Source: Azohydromonas australica DSM 1124
Lineage (GTDB): Bacteria; Pseudomonadota; Gammaproteobacteria; Burkholderiales; Burkholderiaceae_C
Length of the DNA stretch: 64,000 nucleotides
Assembly: GCF_000430725.1 (NCBI RefSeq)
Contig: NZ_KE387207.1
Location: forward strand, 253,706-317,705
Direction of reading: 5' to 3'
The position numbers and the translations under genes were made by a program. The notes under the pieces were generated by a model. That model was not told where the DNA came from. It saw nothing but the letters and a program-made list of their open reading frames with translations, and made no database searches. Positions 7,909 through 15,473 of this stretch are shown here, in pieces (within the stretch, counting starts at the first letter, position 1; each line of letters starts with the position of its first letter).

Positions 7909-8768
7909 GACGGGCTCCCAGCCTTGGCGACGATCTGGCCCGTGGGCGAGACGCTGAACTCCTGGTGGAGCCGGCGGTACACCGCCGTCACGTCGCGCAC
8001 GTAGGCCTGGGTCTCGGCGTAGGGCGGCACGCCGTTGTACTTGGCGACCGCGCCTTCGCCGGCGTTGTAGGCGGCGAGCACGCGCGCGAGGTCGGCGCCG
8101 AAGCGCTGCTGCAGCGTGCGCAGGTAGGCGGCGCTGGCCTGGGCGTTGGTGCCGGCGTCGAGCAGTGCGCCGGCGTCGCTGCCGGCGCCGAAGCGCTTGC
8201 CGGTGGCGGGCATCACCTGCATCAGGCCGCGCGCGCCGGCGTGCGACACGGCGGCGGCGTTGTGGCGCGACTCCACGTGCGCGATGGCGTGCATCAGCAG
8301 CGGGTCGACGCCGTTGGCCTGCGCCGCCGACATCAGCGCCGGGGCGACCACCAGCACGCGGCGGCCGTGGCTGTCGTTCACGGGCGCCGGGGCACGGCGC
8401 GGGGCGGGCAGCATCTGCGGCTGCACCTGCGGATCGGCCGGCTCGGCGTAGGGGTCGGCGGCGGGCTCGGCCACGCGGATGGTCACCGAGGCCGGGCCGC
8501 GGTTGTAGAGGTCCAGCTGCGCGGAGCGGTGCAGCTTCGCCTCGCCGTTGAGCACCGCGCACTCCTGGGCGATGAGGCGGAACTTCTCGGTGCTGGGGCC
8601 CTTCTCGGCGGACTTGGCATCGGGCAGCGGGCCGCTGCAGACCTGCTGCGCCCGGGCCTGCGGCGCGGCGGCCAGCAGCGCGGCGAGCAGCAGGCTGCCA
8701 TACATGAACGCGAGGCGCTGCGGTTGTGAGGGGCGGAGAGCAGTTGTTCTGATGGCAGGCGGCTTCAT
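7905..8768 (-). CDS. T3SS-associated lytic transglycosylase (SLT domain)
   Basis: A 287-residue periplasmic protein with a signal peptide ending near AAAPQARAQQ (about residue 41). A linker of about 80 residues precedes an SLT domain from about residue 140. The catalytic glutamate is visible at residue 166 (HAIAHVESRHN), followed by the GLMQVMPATGKRF motif and YNAGEGAV. Such enzymes cut the peptidoglycan glycan strand so that the injectisome can cross the wall. It is the first gene of the minus-strand operon and its stop overlaps the sctV start. The ATG at 8768 has a GGAGC ribosome-binding site. Lytic activity is established for the fold; the T3SS role is inferred from coupling to sctV. Confidence 0.88.
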   Translation of the reverse strand: MKPPAIRTTALRPSQPQRLAFMYGSLLLAALLAAAPQARAQQVCSGPLPDAKSAEKGPSTEKFRLIAQECAVLNGEAKLHRSAQLDLYNRGPASVTIRVAEPAADPYAEPADPQVQPQMLPAPRRAPAPVNDSHGRRVLVVAPALMSAAQANGVDPLLMHAIAHVESRHNAAAVSHAGARGLMQVMPATGKRFGAGSDAGALLDAGTNAQASAAYLRTLQQRFGADLARVLAAYNAGEGAVAKYNGVPPYAETQAYVRDVTAVYRRLHQEFSVSPTGQIVAKAGSPS

Positions 8769-9039
8769 GGGGCGCTCCAGGCTGGGAACCAGGTAGCGCT
8801 GGGTTGCCGCTGCGGGGCGGGCGGTTCATGCCGCGCGCAGCTCGGGCGTGCGCTTCCCCCCAGGCGCGGCGGGTCGCCGGCCACGGCGTCGTCGAACACG
8901 TGCGGAAGTTCACGCTCGCCCCGTGCGTTGCACCGCGCGCCGCGCCGGCGCATCGGATTGGTAACACCCGCAGTTGGGAATGAACCTGATCGGCAATGGC
9001 CGCAACGCAGGGCCATCACCACCTCTCGCGGGAGCTGCC
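8769..9039. other. Divergent intergenic region between the two T3SS transcription units
   Basis: These 271 bp separate the minus-strand operon starting with the lytic transglycosylase from plus-strand sctU, so both promoters should lie here. I found no TTCGC-N15-TTCGC (PIP) box. A sequence resembling a HrpL box starts at 8785 (ggaacc) but its second half is poor. The regulator is not evident from the sequence. Confidence 0.5.
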
Positions 9040-10233
9040 ATGGCCGAGGACAGCGGCGACAAGACCGAGAAACCCACACCCAAGAAGCTGCAGGACGCGC
9101 GCAAGAAAGGCGACGTGCCCAAGAGCAAGGAGCTCACCAGCACGCTGCTGCTGGGCGTGTGGCTGGGCCTGGGCACCTTCGCCGTGGACCAGGCGGCCCA
9201 GCGCGTGGGCGCGCTGTTCGAGGCCTTCTTCGTCACCATCGGCCAGGGCTGGACCCTCACGGGCTTTGCCGGCGCGGTGCGCGCGCTGGGCATGCAGGCG
9301 CTCGAAGCCGGGCTGCTGCTCACCGCGCTGCTGCTGGCGCCGGTGGCCGCGGCGGGGCTGCTGATCGACTTCCTGCAGATGGGGCCGATCCTGACCTTCG
9401 AGAAGGTCAGGCCCAAGCTGGAGAACATGAACCCGGTCGAGGGCGTCAAGCGCATGTTCTCGATGGACAACCTGGTGGAGCTGCTCAAGGCCGTGGTCAA
9501 GGCGGCGCTGCTGCTGTTCATCGGCTGGCTGGTGCTGCGCGCGGCGCTGCCGCAGCTCGTGGGCCTGGCGCGCTCGCCGCAGACCTCGCCGCAGCTCATC
9601 GGCACGGTGGCCTGGGAGCTGAGCTCGCGGCTGGTGACGTGGACGCTGGGCGTCTTCGCCTTCGTGGCGCTGCTGGACGTGGTCTACCAGCGCCACTCCT
9701 TCGAGAAGAAGATGCGCATGAGCCTTCGCGACATCAAGCAGGAATACAAGGAGAGCGAGGGCGACCCGATCATCAAGCAGCAGCGCAAGCAGGCCCACCA
9801 GGAGTGGTCGCAGCAGAACCAGACCCAGGCCGCGCGCAACGCCAACGTGCTGGTGGTGAACCCCACGCACGTGGCCATCGCCATCGACTACGACCGCGAG
9901 ACCTCGCCCGTGCCCACCATCGCCGCCAAGGGCGAGGACCACGTGGCGCGCGCCATGCGCGAGGCGGCGGAGGAGGCGGGCGTGCCCATCGTGCGCAACG
10001 TGCCGCTGGCGCGCGACCTGCTGGCGCGCGGCGAGATCGGCGAGATCGTGCCCGGCGACCTGTTCGAGATCATCGCGGAGGTGGTGCTGTGGGCGCGCGA
10101 GGTACGCGAGCGCGTCGATGCCCAGCGCCGCGAAGCCGACGGCGAAGTCGTGCCCCCGCTGCCCGCGCCGCGCCTGCAGGCGCCCGGCGAAGACCTCACC
10201 CACTACCCGGATGAATCATGGAACCGTTCGTGA
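9040..10233 (+). CDS. sctU: SctU, T3SS autoproteolytic export-switch protein
   Basis: A 397-residue member of the FlhB/YscU/HrcU family. It starts MAEDSGDKTEKPTPKKLQDA, the family's N-terminal signature, at an ATG with a GGGAG ribosome-binding site. Four membrane helices occupy about residues 30-215. The cytoplasmic domain contains the self-cleaving motif NPTH at residues 274-277, which triggers the switch from early to late substrates. The tail after about residue 360 is Pro-rich and longer than usual. It is transcribed divergently from the other sct genes and overlaps the next gene by 16 bp. Confidence 0.93.
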   Translation: MAEDSGDKTEKPTPKKLQDARKKGDVPKSKELTSTLLLGVWLGLGTFAVDQAAQRVGALFEAFFVTIGQGWTLTGFAGAVRALGMQALEAGLLLTALLLAPVAAAGLLIDFLQMGPILTFEKVRPKLENMNPVEGVKRMFSMDNLVELLKAVVKAALLLFIGWLVLRAALPQLVGLARSPQTSPQLIGTVAWELSSRLVTWTLGVFAFVALLDVVYQRHSFEKKMRMSLRDIKQEYKESEGDPIIKQQRKQAHQEWSQQNQTQAARNANVLVVNPTHVAIAIDYDRETSPVPTIAAKGEDHVARAMREAAEEAGVPIVRNVPLARDLLARGEIGEIVPGDLFEIIAEVVLWAREVRERVDAQRREADGEVVPPLPAPRLQAPGEDLTHYPDESWNRS

Positions 10234-10544
10234 GCAACTTCGCCCGCATGCTGGCGGCGCTGGCCCTGGTGTTGGTGCTGGCGTGGATCGCGCTGCGCGT
10301 GCTGCGCGGCCGCCTGGGCCGCGGCACGGGAGCCCAAGCAGGCCGTGCCGGCGGCAACGGCGAGGCGCTGCGCTTCGTGCGGGCGCTGCCCGTGGGCACC
10401 AAGGAGCGCGTGGTGCTGGTGGAGCACCGCGGCGAGCGCTGGCTGCTGGGCGTGACGGCCGGGGGCATCAGCACCATCGCGCACTGGAGCGCACCCGCCA
10501 CCGCCCTTGAAAAAACCCTGCCCGGCGGGCCTTCCGACTGGTAA
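10218..10544 (+). CDS. FliO-like export-apparatus protein
   Basis: A 108-residue protein with one N-terminal membrane helix (about residues 10-28, MLAALALVLVLAWIALRVL) and a small C-terminal domain (LRFVRALPVGTKERVVLVEH, then WLLGVTAGGISTIAHWSAP). This matches FliO, a bitopic factor that helps assemble the FliP/FliR export gate in flagella. Dedicated virulence T3SS normally lack FliO. Here it overlaps sctU by 16 bp and is almost certainly co-translated with it. No other flagellar gene is visible in the window. Whether it assists SctR/SctT assembly is inference. Confidence 0.7.
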   Translation: MEPFVSNFARMLAALALVLVLAWIALRVLRGRLGRGTGAQAGRAGGNGEALRFVRALPVGTKERVVLVEHRGERWLLGVTAGGISTIAHWSAPATALEKTLPGGPSDW

Positions 10545-10751
10545 CGCTACTGACTGCGGCCGCTACGCACTGCCGCAGGTCCCGACTTTCGGCGAAGGCT
10601 TCCATCGCCTTCAATGGAGACCGTCAGCGATGCAAAACCAACGGTTGAAGCAGCGCAGGCGAAAAGCAGCTCCGCAGCGATGCGGACGGTTACCTCAGCA
10701 ACCAGGGCGCGGTTTCAAGCCTGAAGCGCCCGATACTCGAAGGAGTTCACC

Positions 10752-11477
10752 ATGTTTCCTGTGATCGGTGCAATTGGCAGCATGCTCGGCGGCGCTGGCG
10801 GTGTTGGCGGCCTGCTCGGCGGTGGTGGCCTGATCGGCTCGGTGATGGACGTGGGCAAGCTGCTCATGCCCGGCGCCGGCATGGCGGGCAGCCTCATCAA
10901 CAACCTGATGGGCGGTGCCATCGGCAATGCCGTCAAGGGCGCCGTGGACCAGCTGTGCAAGGACGCCGGCATGCCCAAGTTCATCGGCGACATCATCAAG
11001 AAGGCTGTGGACCAGGCCGTGGGCCAGCACCAGCAGCATTGCGGCACGGAGGGCGGCGGCATCGCCGACAAGCTGGGCAAGGCCTTCGAGGACTTCGGCA
11101 AGGGCCTGCTGAAGGACATCGTCGATGCCTTCCAGCAGTACAAGAGCGACGCCCGCCAGAACGGCGCCGAGAACGCCGGCGGCAAGGGTGCGGGCGGCGC
11201 CGAGGGCGGCAAGGGCGGCAAGAGCTGGTTCGTGGCGCTGATGAAGGCGCTGGGCGAGGTGCAGAACCAGCAGGCTGCCAAGCTGGAGAAGCTCTCCAAG
11301 GAGGTGTCGGACGTGCTGGGCGCAGGCAACGACTCCGCCGGCTCGCAGAAGGCGCAGTTCGACAAGATGGAGGAGTTCAAGGCCGAGTCCAAGCTGCAGG
11401 AAGTGCTGGCCAACGTCACCAAGTCCATCGGCGACGCCATCGGCAACTCCATCTCCACGGTGGCCCGCGCGCAGTAA
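10752..11477 (+). CDS. Gly-rich unknown protein, candidate T3SS substrate
   Basis: A 241-residue protein with a good ribosome-binding site (AAGGAG, 7 bases before the ATG). The first 60 residues are Gly-rich and hydrophobic (GSMLGGAGGVGGLLGGGGLI). The middle is amphipathic with two cysteines (LCKDAG; HCGTEG). A Gly/Lys-rich linker lies near residues 140-160. The C-terminal third is predicted coiled coil (NQQAAKLEKLSKEVSDVLG). There is no cleavable signal peptide. Gly-rich N-termini and helical C-termini are common in harpins and translocator-like substrates, but most harpins lack cysteine. I recognise no family. The position just after sctU suggests a secreted or accessory protein; this is inference. 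Confidence 0.55.
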   Translation: MFPVIGAIGSMLGGAGGVGGLLGGGGLIGSVMDVGKLLMPGAGMAGSLINNLMGGAIGNAVKGAVDQLCKDAGMPKFIGDIIKKAVDQAVGQHQQHCGTEGGGIADKLGKAFEDFGKGLLKDIVDAFQQYKSDARQNGAENAGGKGAGGAEGGKGGKSWFVALMKALGEVQNQQAAKLEKLSKEVSDVLGAGNDSAGSQKAQFDKMEEFKAESKLQEVLANVTKSIGDAIGNSISTVARAQ

Positions 11478-11565
11478 GCCCGCAACCGGGGCACGCCAGT
11501 GCCGGGCGGCGGAGGTGCCCAGGTCGGGCGCCTGCCGCCGCCTCATCTTTTCCAAGGAGCCGTGC

Positions 11566-12315
11566 ATGGATGCCAGGAAAGTGCTGCTCGCGCTGGGCGT
11601 GGCCGCCGCTGCCGCCTCGGCCGCGCTGCCGCTGCGGGCGCAGGACATGGACTGGGCGCGCCGCGACCACGACTTCGCCACGCGCCAGCTCGACGACTTC
11701 ATGTGGCGCCACCAGCGCAGCCTGGTCAATCCGGTGGCGCGCGCGGTGCAGCGCAACGCCCAGCAGGGCGCCGCGCCGCAGCGCCAGACGCCGCCCGTGA
11801 CGGGCCAGGCCGCCGCCGCGAGCACCGTGGTACCCGAGCGCGCAGCGCAGGTGCCCGCGGCGATGGCGGCGCCCTACCCGGCCGAGGAGCGCGCGCGCGT
11901 GCAGCGCACCTTCGAGCAGCTGCTGCAGCTGCACCAGGCCGTCGAGCGCAAGTTCGGCGTGCCCGCGCGCGACCTGGCCGGGGCCGCCGCGGCTTACCTG
12001 ACCGGGGCCTACATGGCCTATCACCACACCAACGTGCCCGACGAGTGGTTCCTGCCGCTGGTGGCGCAGATGCGCGGCATCCTCGCCGCCGAGCCGGCGC
12101 AGGCCAATGCGCCGCTGCCGGTGCGCCAGGAGATGTACGAGCAGCTCGCCATCGTCGGCATGTTCGCCGCCGTGATGCAGCTGGGCCTCAAGCAGCAGCC
12201 CGATGCCGCCATGGAGCAGCGCATGCGCTCGGCCGGCAAGGACTACCTGGAGCAGCTGCTCAAGGTCGATGCCGACCGCGTGCAGCTCACCGCGCAGGGG
12301 CTGGTGGTGCGCTAG
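11566..12315 (+). CDS. Periplasmic protein of unknown function
   Basis: A 249-residue protein with a clear signal peptide (KVLLALGVAAAAASAALPLRAQ, cleavage after about residue 25). The mature part opens with a charged segment (RRDHDFATRQLDDFMWRHQ), then a Pro/Gln/Ala-rich linker at about 70-100. A helical domain follows with AAAYLTGAYMAYHHTNVPD and QEMYEQLAIVGMFAAVMQLG. No catalytic motif is apparent. The ATG at 11566 is chosen for its AAGGAG ribosome-binding site and signal peptide; the reading frame upstream has neither. It lies in the run of unknown genes after sctU. I do not recognise the family. Confidence 0.6.
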   Translation: MDARKVLLALGVAAAAASAALPLRAQDMDWARRDHDFATRQLDDFMWRHQRSLVNPVARAVQRNAQQGAAPQRQTPPVTGQAAAASTVVPERAAQVPAAMAAPYPAEERARVQRTFEQLLQLHQAVERKFGVPARDLAGAAAAYLTGAYMAYHHTNVPDEWFLPLVAQMRGILAAEPAQANAPLPVRQEMYEQLAIVGMFAAVMQLGLKQQPDAAMEQRMRSAGKDYLEQLLKVDADRVQLTAQGLVVR

Positions 12316-12350
12316 CCCGGCATTCCCCGCAACAACAACGGAGGCCGGCC

Positions 12351-12797
12351 GTGATCTTTCCCGTTGCTCCCATCTATGGCTTCTTCTTCAGATCCATCGC
12401 GATCCTGGAGCCGGTACAGGACACGCACACGGACCGTTCCGGCGCAGTGCTGCCGGCGTCCACTGGCGGCGCCGCCCCGCTGGACACGGGCGGCCCGCCG
12501 TGGCTCAGCGTCGAGACCGTGACGACGCGCTGGGTGCTCAAGGGCTACGAGCTGCGCCCGGTGGGCGTGTGGTATCCCATGGTCAACCCCGGCTGGGACC
12601 ATTGCGTGGACAACGACCCGGCCGAGATCCACGACCGCGCCGTGCGCGAGGAGGAGAGCCGCGCCGTGCGCCTGCGCGAGCCGCCGGAGCCGGCGTGGCT
12701 GGACCCGCTGCAGCAGCCGCACCATCCGAGCGCGCTGGAGGAGCTGGCCGCGTCGCTGGCCGAGCCGCGGCCCACGCATGAGGGAGATGCCTCATGA
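12351..12797 (+). CDS. Unknown protein in the sctU-downstream block
   Basis: A 148-residue protein starting at GTG 12351, preceded by GGAGG nine bases upstream. The N-terminus is hydrophobic and aromatic (FPVAPIYGFFFRSIAI) but too short and mixed for a confident membrane helix. The centre has Trp/Tyr-rich segments (TRWVLKGYELRPVGVWYPM) and the tail is acidic and Pro-rich. The last codons overlap the next gene (ATGA at 12794). It resembles no family I know. The ribosome-binding site, tight packing and codon use support a real gene. Confidence 0.45.
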   Translation: MIFPVAPIYGFFFRSIAILEPVQDTHTDRSGAVLPASTGGAAPLDTGGPPWLSVETVTTRWVLKGYELRPVGVWYPMVNPGWDHCVDNDPAEIHDRAVREEESRAVRLREPPEPAWLDPLQQPHHPSALEELAASLAEPRPTHEGDAS

Positions 12798-13021
12798 ACG
12801 GCATCCCGACCTGGATGGCGGGCGTGGCGTGGCCGGCCTCGCCACGCCCGGCCGCGGCCGCACCCGCGGCGGAGACCCGCGGCCCGGCCGCCTGGTTCGA
12901 TGACGTGCCGGGTGCCGTGGACATCAGCGCCGACCTCTCGCCGTCCGCGCGCGGATTGAGCGTCGAGGCGCATGCGGGCCGGGTGCTGGAGCTGCTGGTG
13001 GGCGGGCGCGGGCCGGCCTGA
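12794..13021 (+). CDS. Small unknown protein
   Basis: A 75-residue protein whose ATG overlaps the previous stop (ATGA), so it is probably translated by coupling. It is Ala/Pro-rich in the first half and has a short helical end (LSVEAHAGRVLELLVGG). No signal peptide, membrane helix or motif was seen. It could be a small chaperone or accessory factor for a neighbour, but nothing in the sequence shows this. Confidence 0.4.
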   Translation: MNGIPTWMAGVAWPASPRPAAAAPAAETRGPAAWFDDVPGAVDISADLSPSARGLSVEAHAGRVLELLVGGRGPA

Positions 13022-13046
13022 GGACGATTCCTTCAGGGGAAAAGCC

Positions 13047-13694
13047 ATGGCCGTCCTGCTGTCTGAACCCCAATGGGCCGCTGCCGCGCAGGCGCTGGTG
13101 GACGGCTGTGTCGACCTGCCCAGCGACGAGGAGCGCGTCGCGCTGCTGGCCGCCGTGGCGCAGGGGCTGGGCGACGAGCTGTACCCGGCCTTCATCCGGC
13201 TGCTGTGGCTCATCGGCCGGCACGGCGACCACGCGGCCAAGGCTGCGGTGGCGCGGGCGCTGGTGCATGCGCTGCGCACCGGGCGGCTGCCCAGCGGCCG
13301 GCGCAGTGCCTGGGGCGCGGACATGCCCGGCGGCGGCGAGGCGGCGGCCTGGGGCCGCACGCGCCAGCTCGATCCGCTGGAATACCTGTGCGCCTGGCAT
13401 GCGCAGACCGACCCGGTGTGCGCGCTCAGCGCGGAGCAGTTCCACGTGGCCGCGCGGGCGCTGATGGACCTCATCGCCTGCAGCCCCGAGGCGCGGCTGC
13501 TGTACTGCGAGAAGCTGCTGGCCGATTCGGGCGATCCCATCGGCGGGGCGCTGTCGCGCGCCACGCGCGAGGCGCTGCGCGCACTGGCCCATGCCTGGAG
13601 CCAGGGGGCGGACTCCTTTGACGCCAGCGCGCGTTTCCTGTGCACACTTCAGCGCCCGCGTGCCGATGCGCTCTCGGCCCTGGCCGAACGTTGA
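13047..13694 (+). CDS. Helical protein of unknown function
   Basis: A 215-residue, mostly helical, acidic protein starting MAVLLSEPQWAAAAQALVDG. The ATG at 13047 is preceded by AGGGGA. The body has several amphipathic helices (HGDHAAKAAVARALVHALRT; AEQFHVAARALMDLIACSP) and no signal peptide, membrane helix or metal motif. It starts 25 bp after the previous gene and closes the run of five unknown genes behind sctU and the FliO-like gene. I recognise no family; a cytoplasmic accessory or chaperone-like role would fit but is unproven. Confidence 0.5.
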   Translation: MAVLLSEPQWAAAAQALVDGCVDLPSDEERVALLAAVAQGLGDELYPAFIRLLWLIGRHGDHAAKAAVARALVHALRTGRLPSGRRSAWGADMPGGGEAAAWGRTRQLDPLEYLCAWHAQTDPVCALSAEQFHVAARALMDLIACSPEARLLYCEKLLADSGDPIGGALSRATREALRALAHAWSQGADSFDASARFLCTLQRPRADALSALAER

Positions 13695-13844
13695 GCGCGG
13701 CGGGCGGGGGCCGAATAACCAAAGTCATCCGGGCGCGGGTCAACCGATTGGCGCCCGCTGCCGTTGCAGGCAGTTCCAGATTTCAGGAGGGAGCGGCAGC
13801 GCCACGGCGCTGGGCCGCCATTGAGGGGAAGCGCCGAGCGCGCA

Positions 13845-13877
13845 CCGCGGGCTGCCGGCCGGACCGGCAGCCCGCGG
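13845..13877. other. Perfect 14-bp hairpin
   Basis: ccgcgggctgccgg (13845-13858) pairs without mismatch with 13864-13877, leaving a 5-nt loop. No T-run follows on either strand, so it is not a typical intrinsic terminator. It lies 150 bp after the last gene of the unknown block and may protect or end that transcript. Confidence 0.7.
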
Positions 13878-14030
13878 CAGCGGCCTCTGAAGCCGGCTAG
13901 AGGTGCCTTTGCTGACAGCTCACTTGGGAAAGTGAGTCGTCACATCGGCTTTCCGCGTGGGCGCGCTGGTGTCCGGGGAAATTGCCAAGCCGTGGCATCT
14001 CGTGAGTCGAGCCGCTTCGCACCCTGATTC

Positions 14031-14176
14031 GTCACGTCCGCGCGGGCGGGAGTCCAGGCGGCCCCCAAGCCGCCGTCAGCAGTTCGGGTTGAATGCCGGC
14101 CTTGGGTCCTGGTTCTCTGCACCCAGGCTTCGCGCTGACGTGGGGCCGCCTGGATTCCCGCCTTCGCGGGAATGAC
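14031..14176. repeat. Palindromic ~150-bp dispersed repeat, copy C (inverted)
   Basis: The arms are gtcacgtccgcgcgggcggg (14031) and its inverted partner ending ggaatgac at 14176. The core reads in the opposite direction to copies B and D: its reverse complement carries the same ggcggccccacgtcagcgcgaag start. Left flank 13960-14030 is homologous to the right flank of copy B. Confidence 0.88.
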
Positions 14177-14242
14177 GGACCAGGGAGGTTGCCGCCCGTG
14201 CTTCGTCCTGCAAGCAAACCTCGACCTTGCCTTGCCACCCCT

Positions 14243-14270
14243 GAAAAAACCAATGCCCGCTTGCGCGGGC
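14243..14270 (-). terminator. Intrinsic terminator of the RTX gene
   Basis: On the minus strand a GCCCGC stem, GCAA loop and GCGGGC (14255-14270) are followed by ATTGG and six T residues (14244-14249). It begins about 40 bp after the RTX gene's stop codon. Confidence 0.85.
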
Positions 14271-14308
14271 GCTTCCCCGGCGCGGGCCGGGGTGGGGCAG
14301 GTGAGGGC

Positions 14309-15082
14309 TCAACGCCTGAACAGGTCGGCCCAGTCGAAGCGCACGTGGTCCAGCCCCGGGCCGCCGTGGTTGATGTCGTGGCCCGGACCGCCGTCGAGCT
14401 GGTCGCAGCCGGGGCCGCCGTCGAGATGGTCGTTGCCACGGCCTCCGTGCAGCTTGTCGTTGCCGCGACCGCCGTCCAGGTGGTCGTTGCCGCTGCCACC
14501 ATCGATGTGGTCGTTGCCGTCGCCACCATGCAGGTGGTCGTTGCCGCGCCCGCCGTCGATGTAGTCGTTGCCACGGCCGCCATCGATGTGGTCGCGGCCG
14601 TCGCCGCCGCGCAGCTGGTCGTTGCCGTCGCCGCCGTCGATGTAGTCGTTGCCCTTGCCGCCGCGGATGTCGTCATTGCCGCGCCCGCCCAGCAGCACGT
14701 CGTTGCCGCGCCCGCCGTCGATCTTGTCGTTGCCGCCGCGGCCCAGGATGACGTCGTTGCCGTCACCTCCCTGGAGCTTGTCGTTGCCGCCGCCGCCGAT
14801 CATCACGTCGTCTCCGCTGCCGCCGTTGGCCTTGATGTCGGCCTTGACGTCGGCGTCGACCACCATGACGTCGTTGCCAGCGCCCAGGTTGAACTGCGTG
14901 TTCTCCAGCTGCTGCTTGGTCATGAGCTGCGTCTGGCCGTTGACGTTGACTTCGTACAGGCCCAGCTGCCCGAGCAGCCCGTCGGCCTTGGAAACGTGCA
15001 CGAAGTCGTCGCCCGAGGTGCCGTTGACGGTATTGGGGGTGGGGGGCGGGAAGCAGCCGCCGGGACCGATGGACATGGACAT
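14309..15082 (-). CDS. RTX-type calcium-binding nonapeptide-repeat protein
   Basis: A 257-residue protein. After a short N-terminal part (SIGPGGCFPPPTPNTVNGTS) and a linker, residues from about 85 to 240 are near-continuous nonapeptides of the GGxGxDx(L/I)x type, about 17 units with many GRGNDHLDGG variants. Such repeats fold into a beta-roll that binds calcium outside the cell. The protein is almost all repeat, with no enzymatic domain and only a short end (LDHVRFDWADLFRR). No type I ABC exporter or adaptor gene is nearby. The start at ATG 15082 is chosen over a longer reading that lacks a ribosome-binding site. A terminator follows. Confidence 0.85.
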   Translation of the reverse strand: MSMSIGPGGCFPPPTPNTVNGTSGDDFVHVSKADGLLGQLGLYEVNVNGQTQLMTKQQLENTQFNLGAGNDVMVVDADVKADIKANGGSGDDVMIGGGGNDKLQGGDGNDVILGRGGNDKIDGGRGNDVLLGGRGNDDIRGGKGNDYIDGGDGNDQLRGGDGRDHIDGGRGNDYIDGGRGNDHLHGGDGNDHIDGGSGNDHLDGGRGNDKLHGGRGNDHLDGGPGCDQLDGGPGHDINHGGPGLDHVRFDWADLFRR

Positions 15083-15473
15083 GGTGGACTCCTTGGTGGT
15101 GGTGCAGCGGCCTGGTGGATGAGGAAATCGGGTGCCGCTGGCCTGTATTTCAGGCGCCGGCGGCCATCGCGCCAAGACGGGACGCTCGGCAGCTAGGCGC
15201 AGTCCTAATCAGCCCATGGGGCCCCGATGCCGCGCGGGCCAGGAGCCGCCATGCCGGTTGCCAGTGCAACTTTTTCAGGACTCGTGCGTGCCCGCGGCCA
15301 GCTTGAGCGGGAGTGCACGCCTGGATAGCGGAGATGCACCATTGTTGTGCTTGATTCGCCTCAAGCTGGTGCTTTGGCGCGGGTTGTCCCTAGAACGCGC
15401 CGGCCATAATTTGTGGCACGCACGTTGCAAAACATATTCAAAGCGTAATTTTTGCCAGGAGCCATTTCAAGTC
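15083..15473. other. Divergent promoter region between the RTX and CheW-domain genes
   Basis: A 391-bp gene-free stretch. The right end contains a sigma-54 promoter (15414-15429) pointing at the CheW-domain gene. The base composition from 15340 to 15470 is more AT-rich than the surroundings. I see no recognisable promoter for the RTX gene. Confidence 0.6.
15414..15429 (+). promoter_or_regulatory. Sigma-54 (-24/-12) promoter
   Basis: TGGCACGCACGTTGCA matches the RpoN consensus TGGCACG-N4-TTGCW at every position. The -12 element ends 44 bp before the ATG of the CheW-domain gene, giving a leader of about 30 nt. Such promoters need an enhancer-binding ATPase; none is encoded in the window. Confidence 0.85.

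Larger units (their letters stand above)
13695..14308. other. 614-bp gene-free stretch with a long hairpin and repeat copy C
   Basis: No credible gene was found. The stretch holds a perfect 14-bp stem hairpin at 13845-13877, repeat copy C with its flank (about 13945-14176), and the terminator of the RTX gene (14243-14270). The bases 13695-13840 and 14177-14242 show nothing I recognise. Confidence 0.7.

Noticed and set aside
8785..8815. HrpL-box-like sequence (ggaacc, 16 bp, ccgctgc) upstream of sctU
   Set aside because: The second half lacks CCAC-N2-A, the distance to sctU is about 225 bp, and no HrpL-type sigma factor is visible.
15083..15340. Plus-strand extension of the CheW-domain gene upstream to 15132
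   Set aside because: It crosses the sigma-54 promoter and lacks a ribosome-binding site; ATG 15474 has AGGAG and a sensible protein start.
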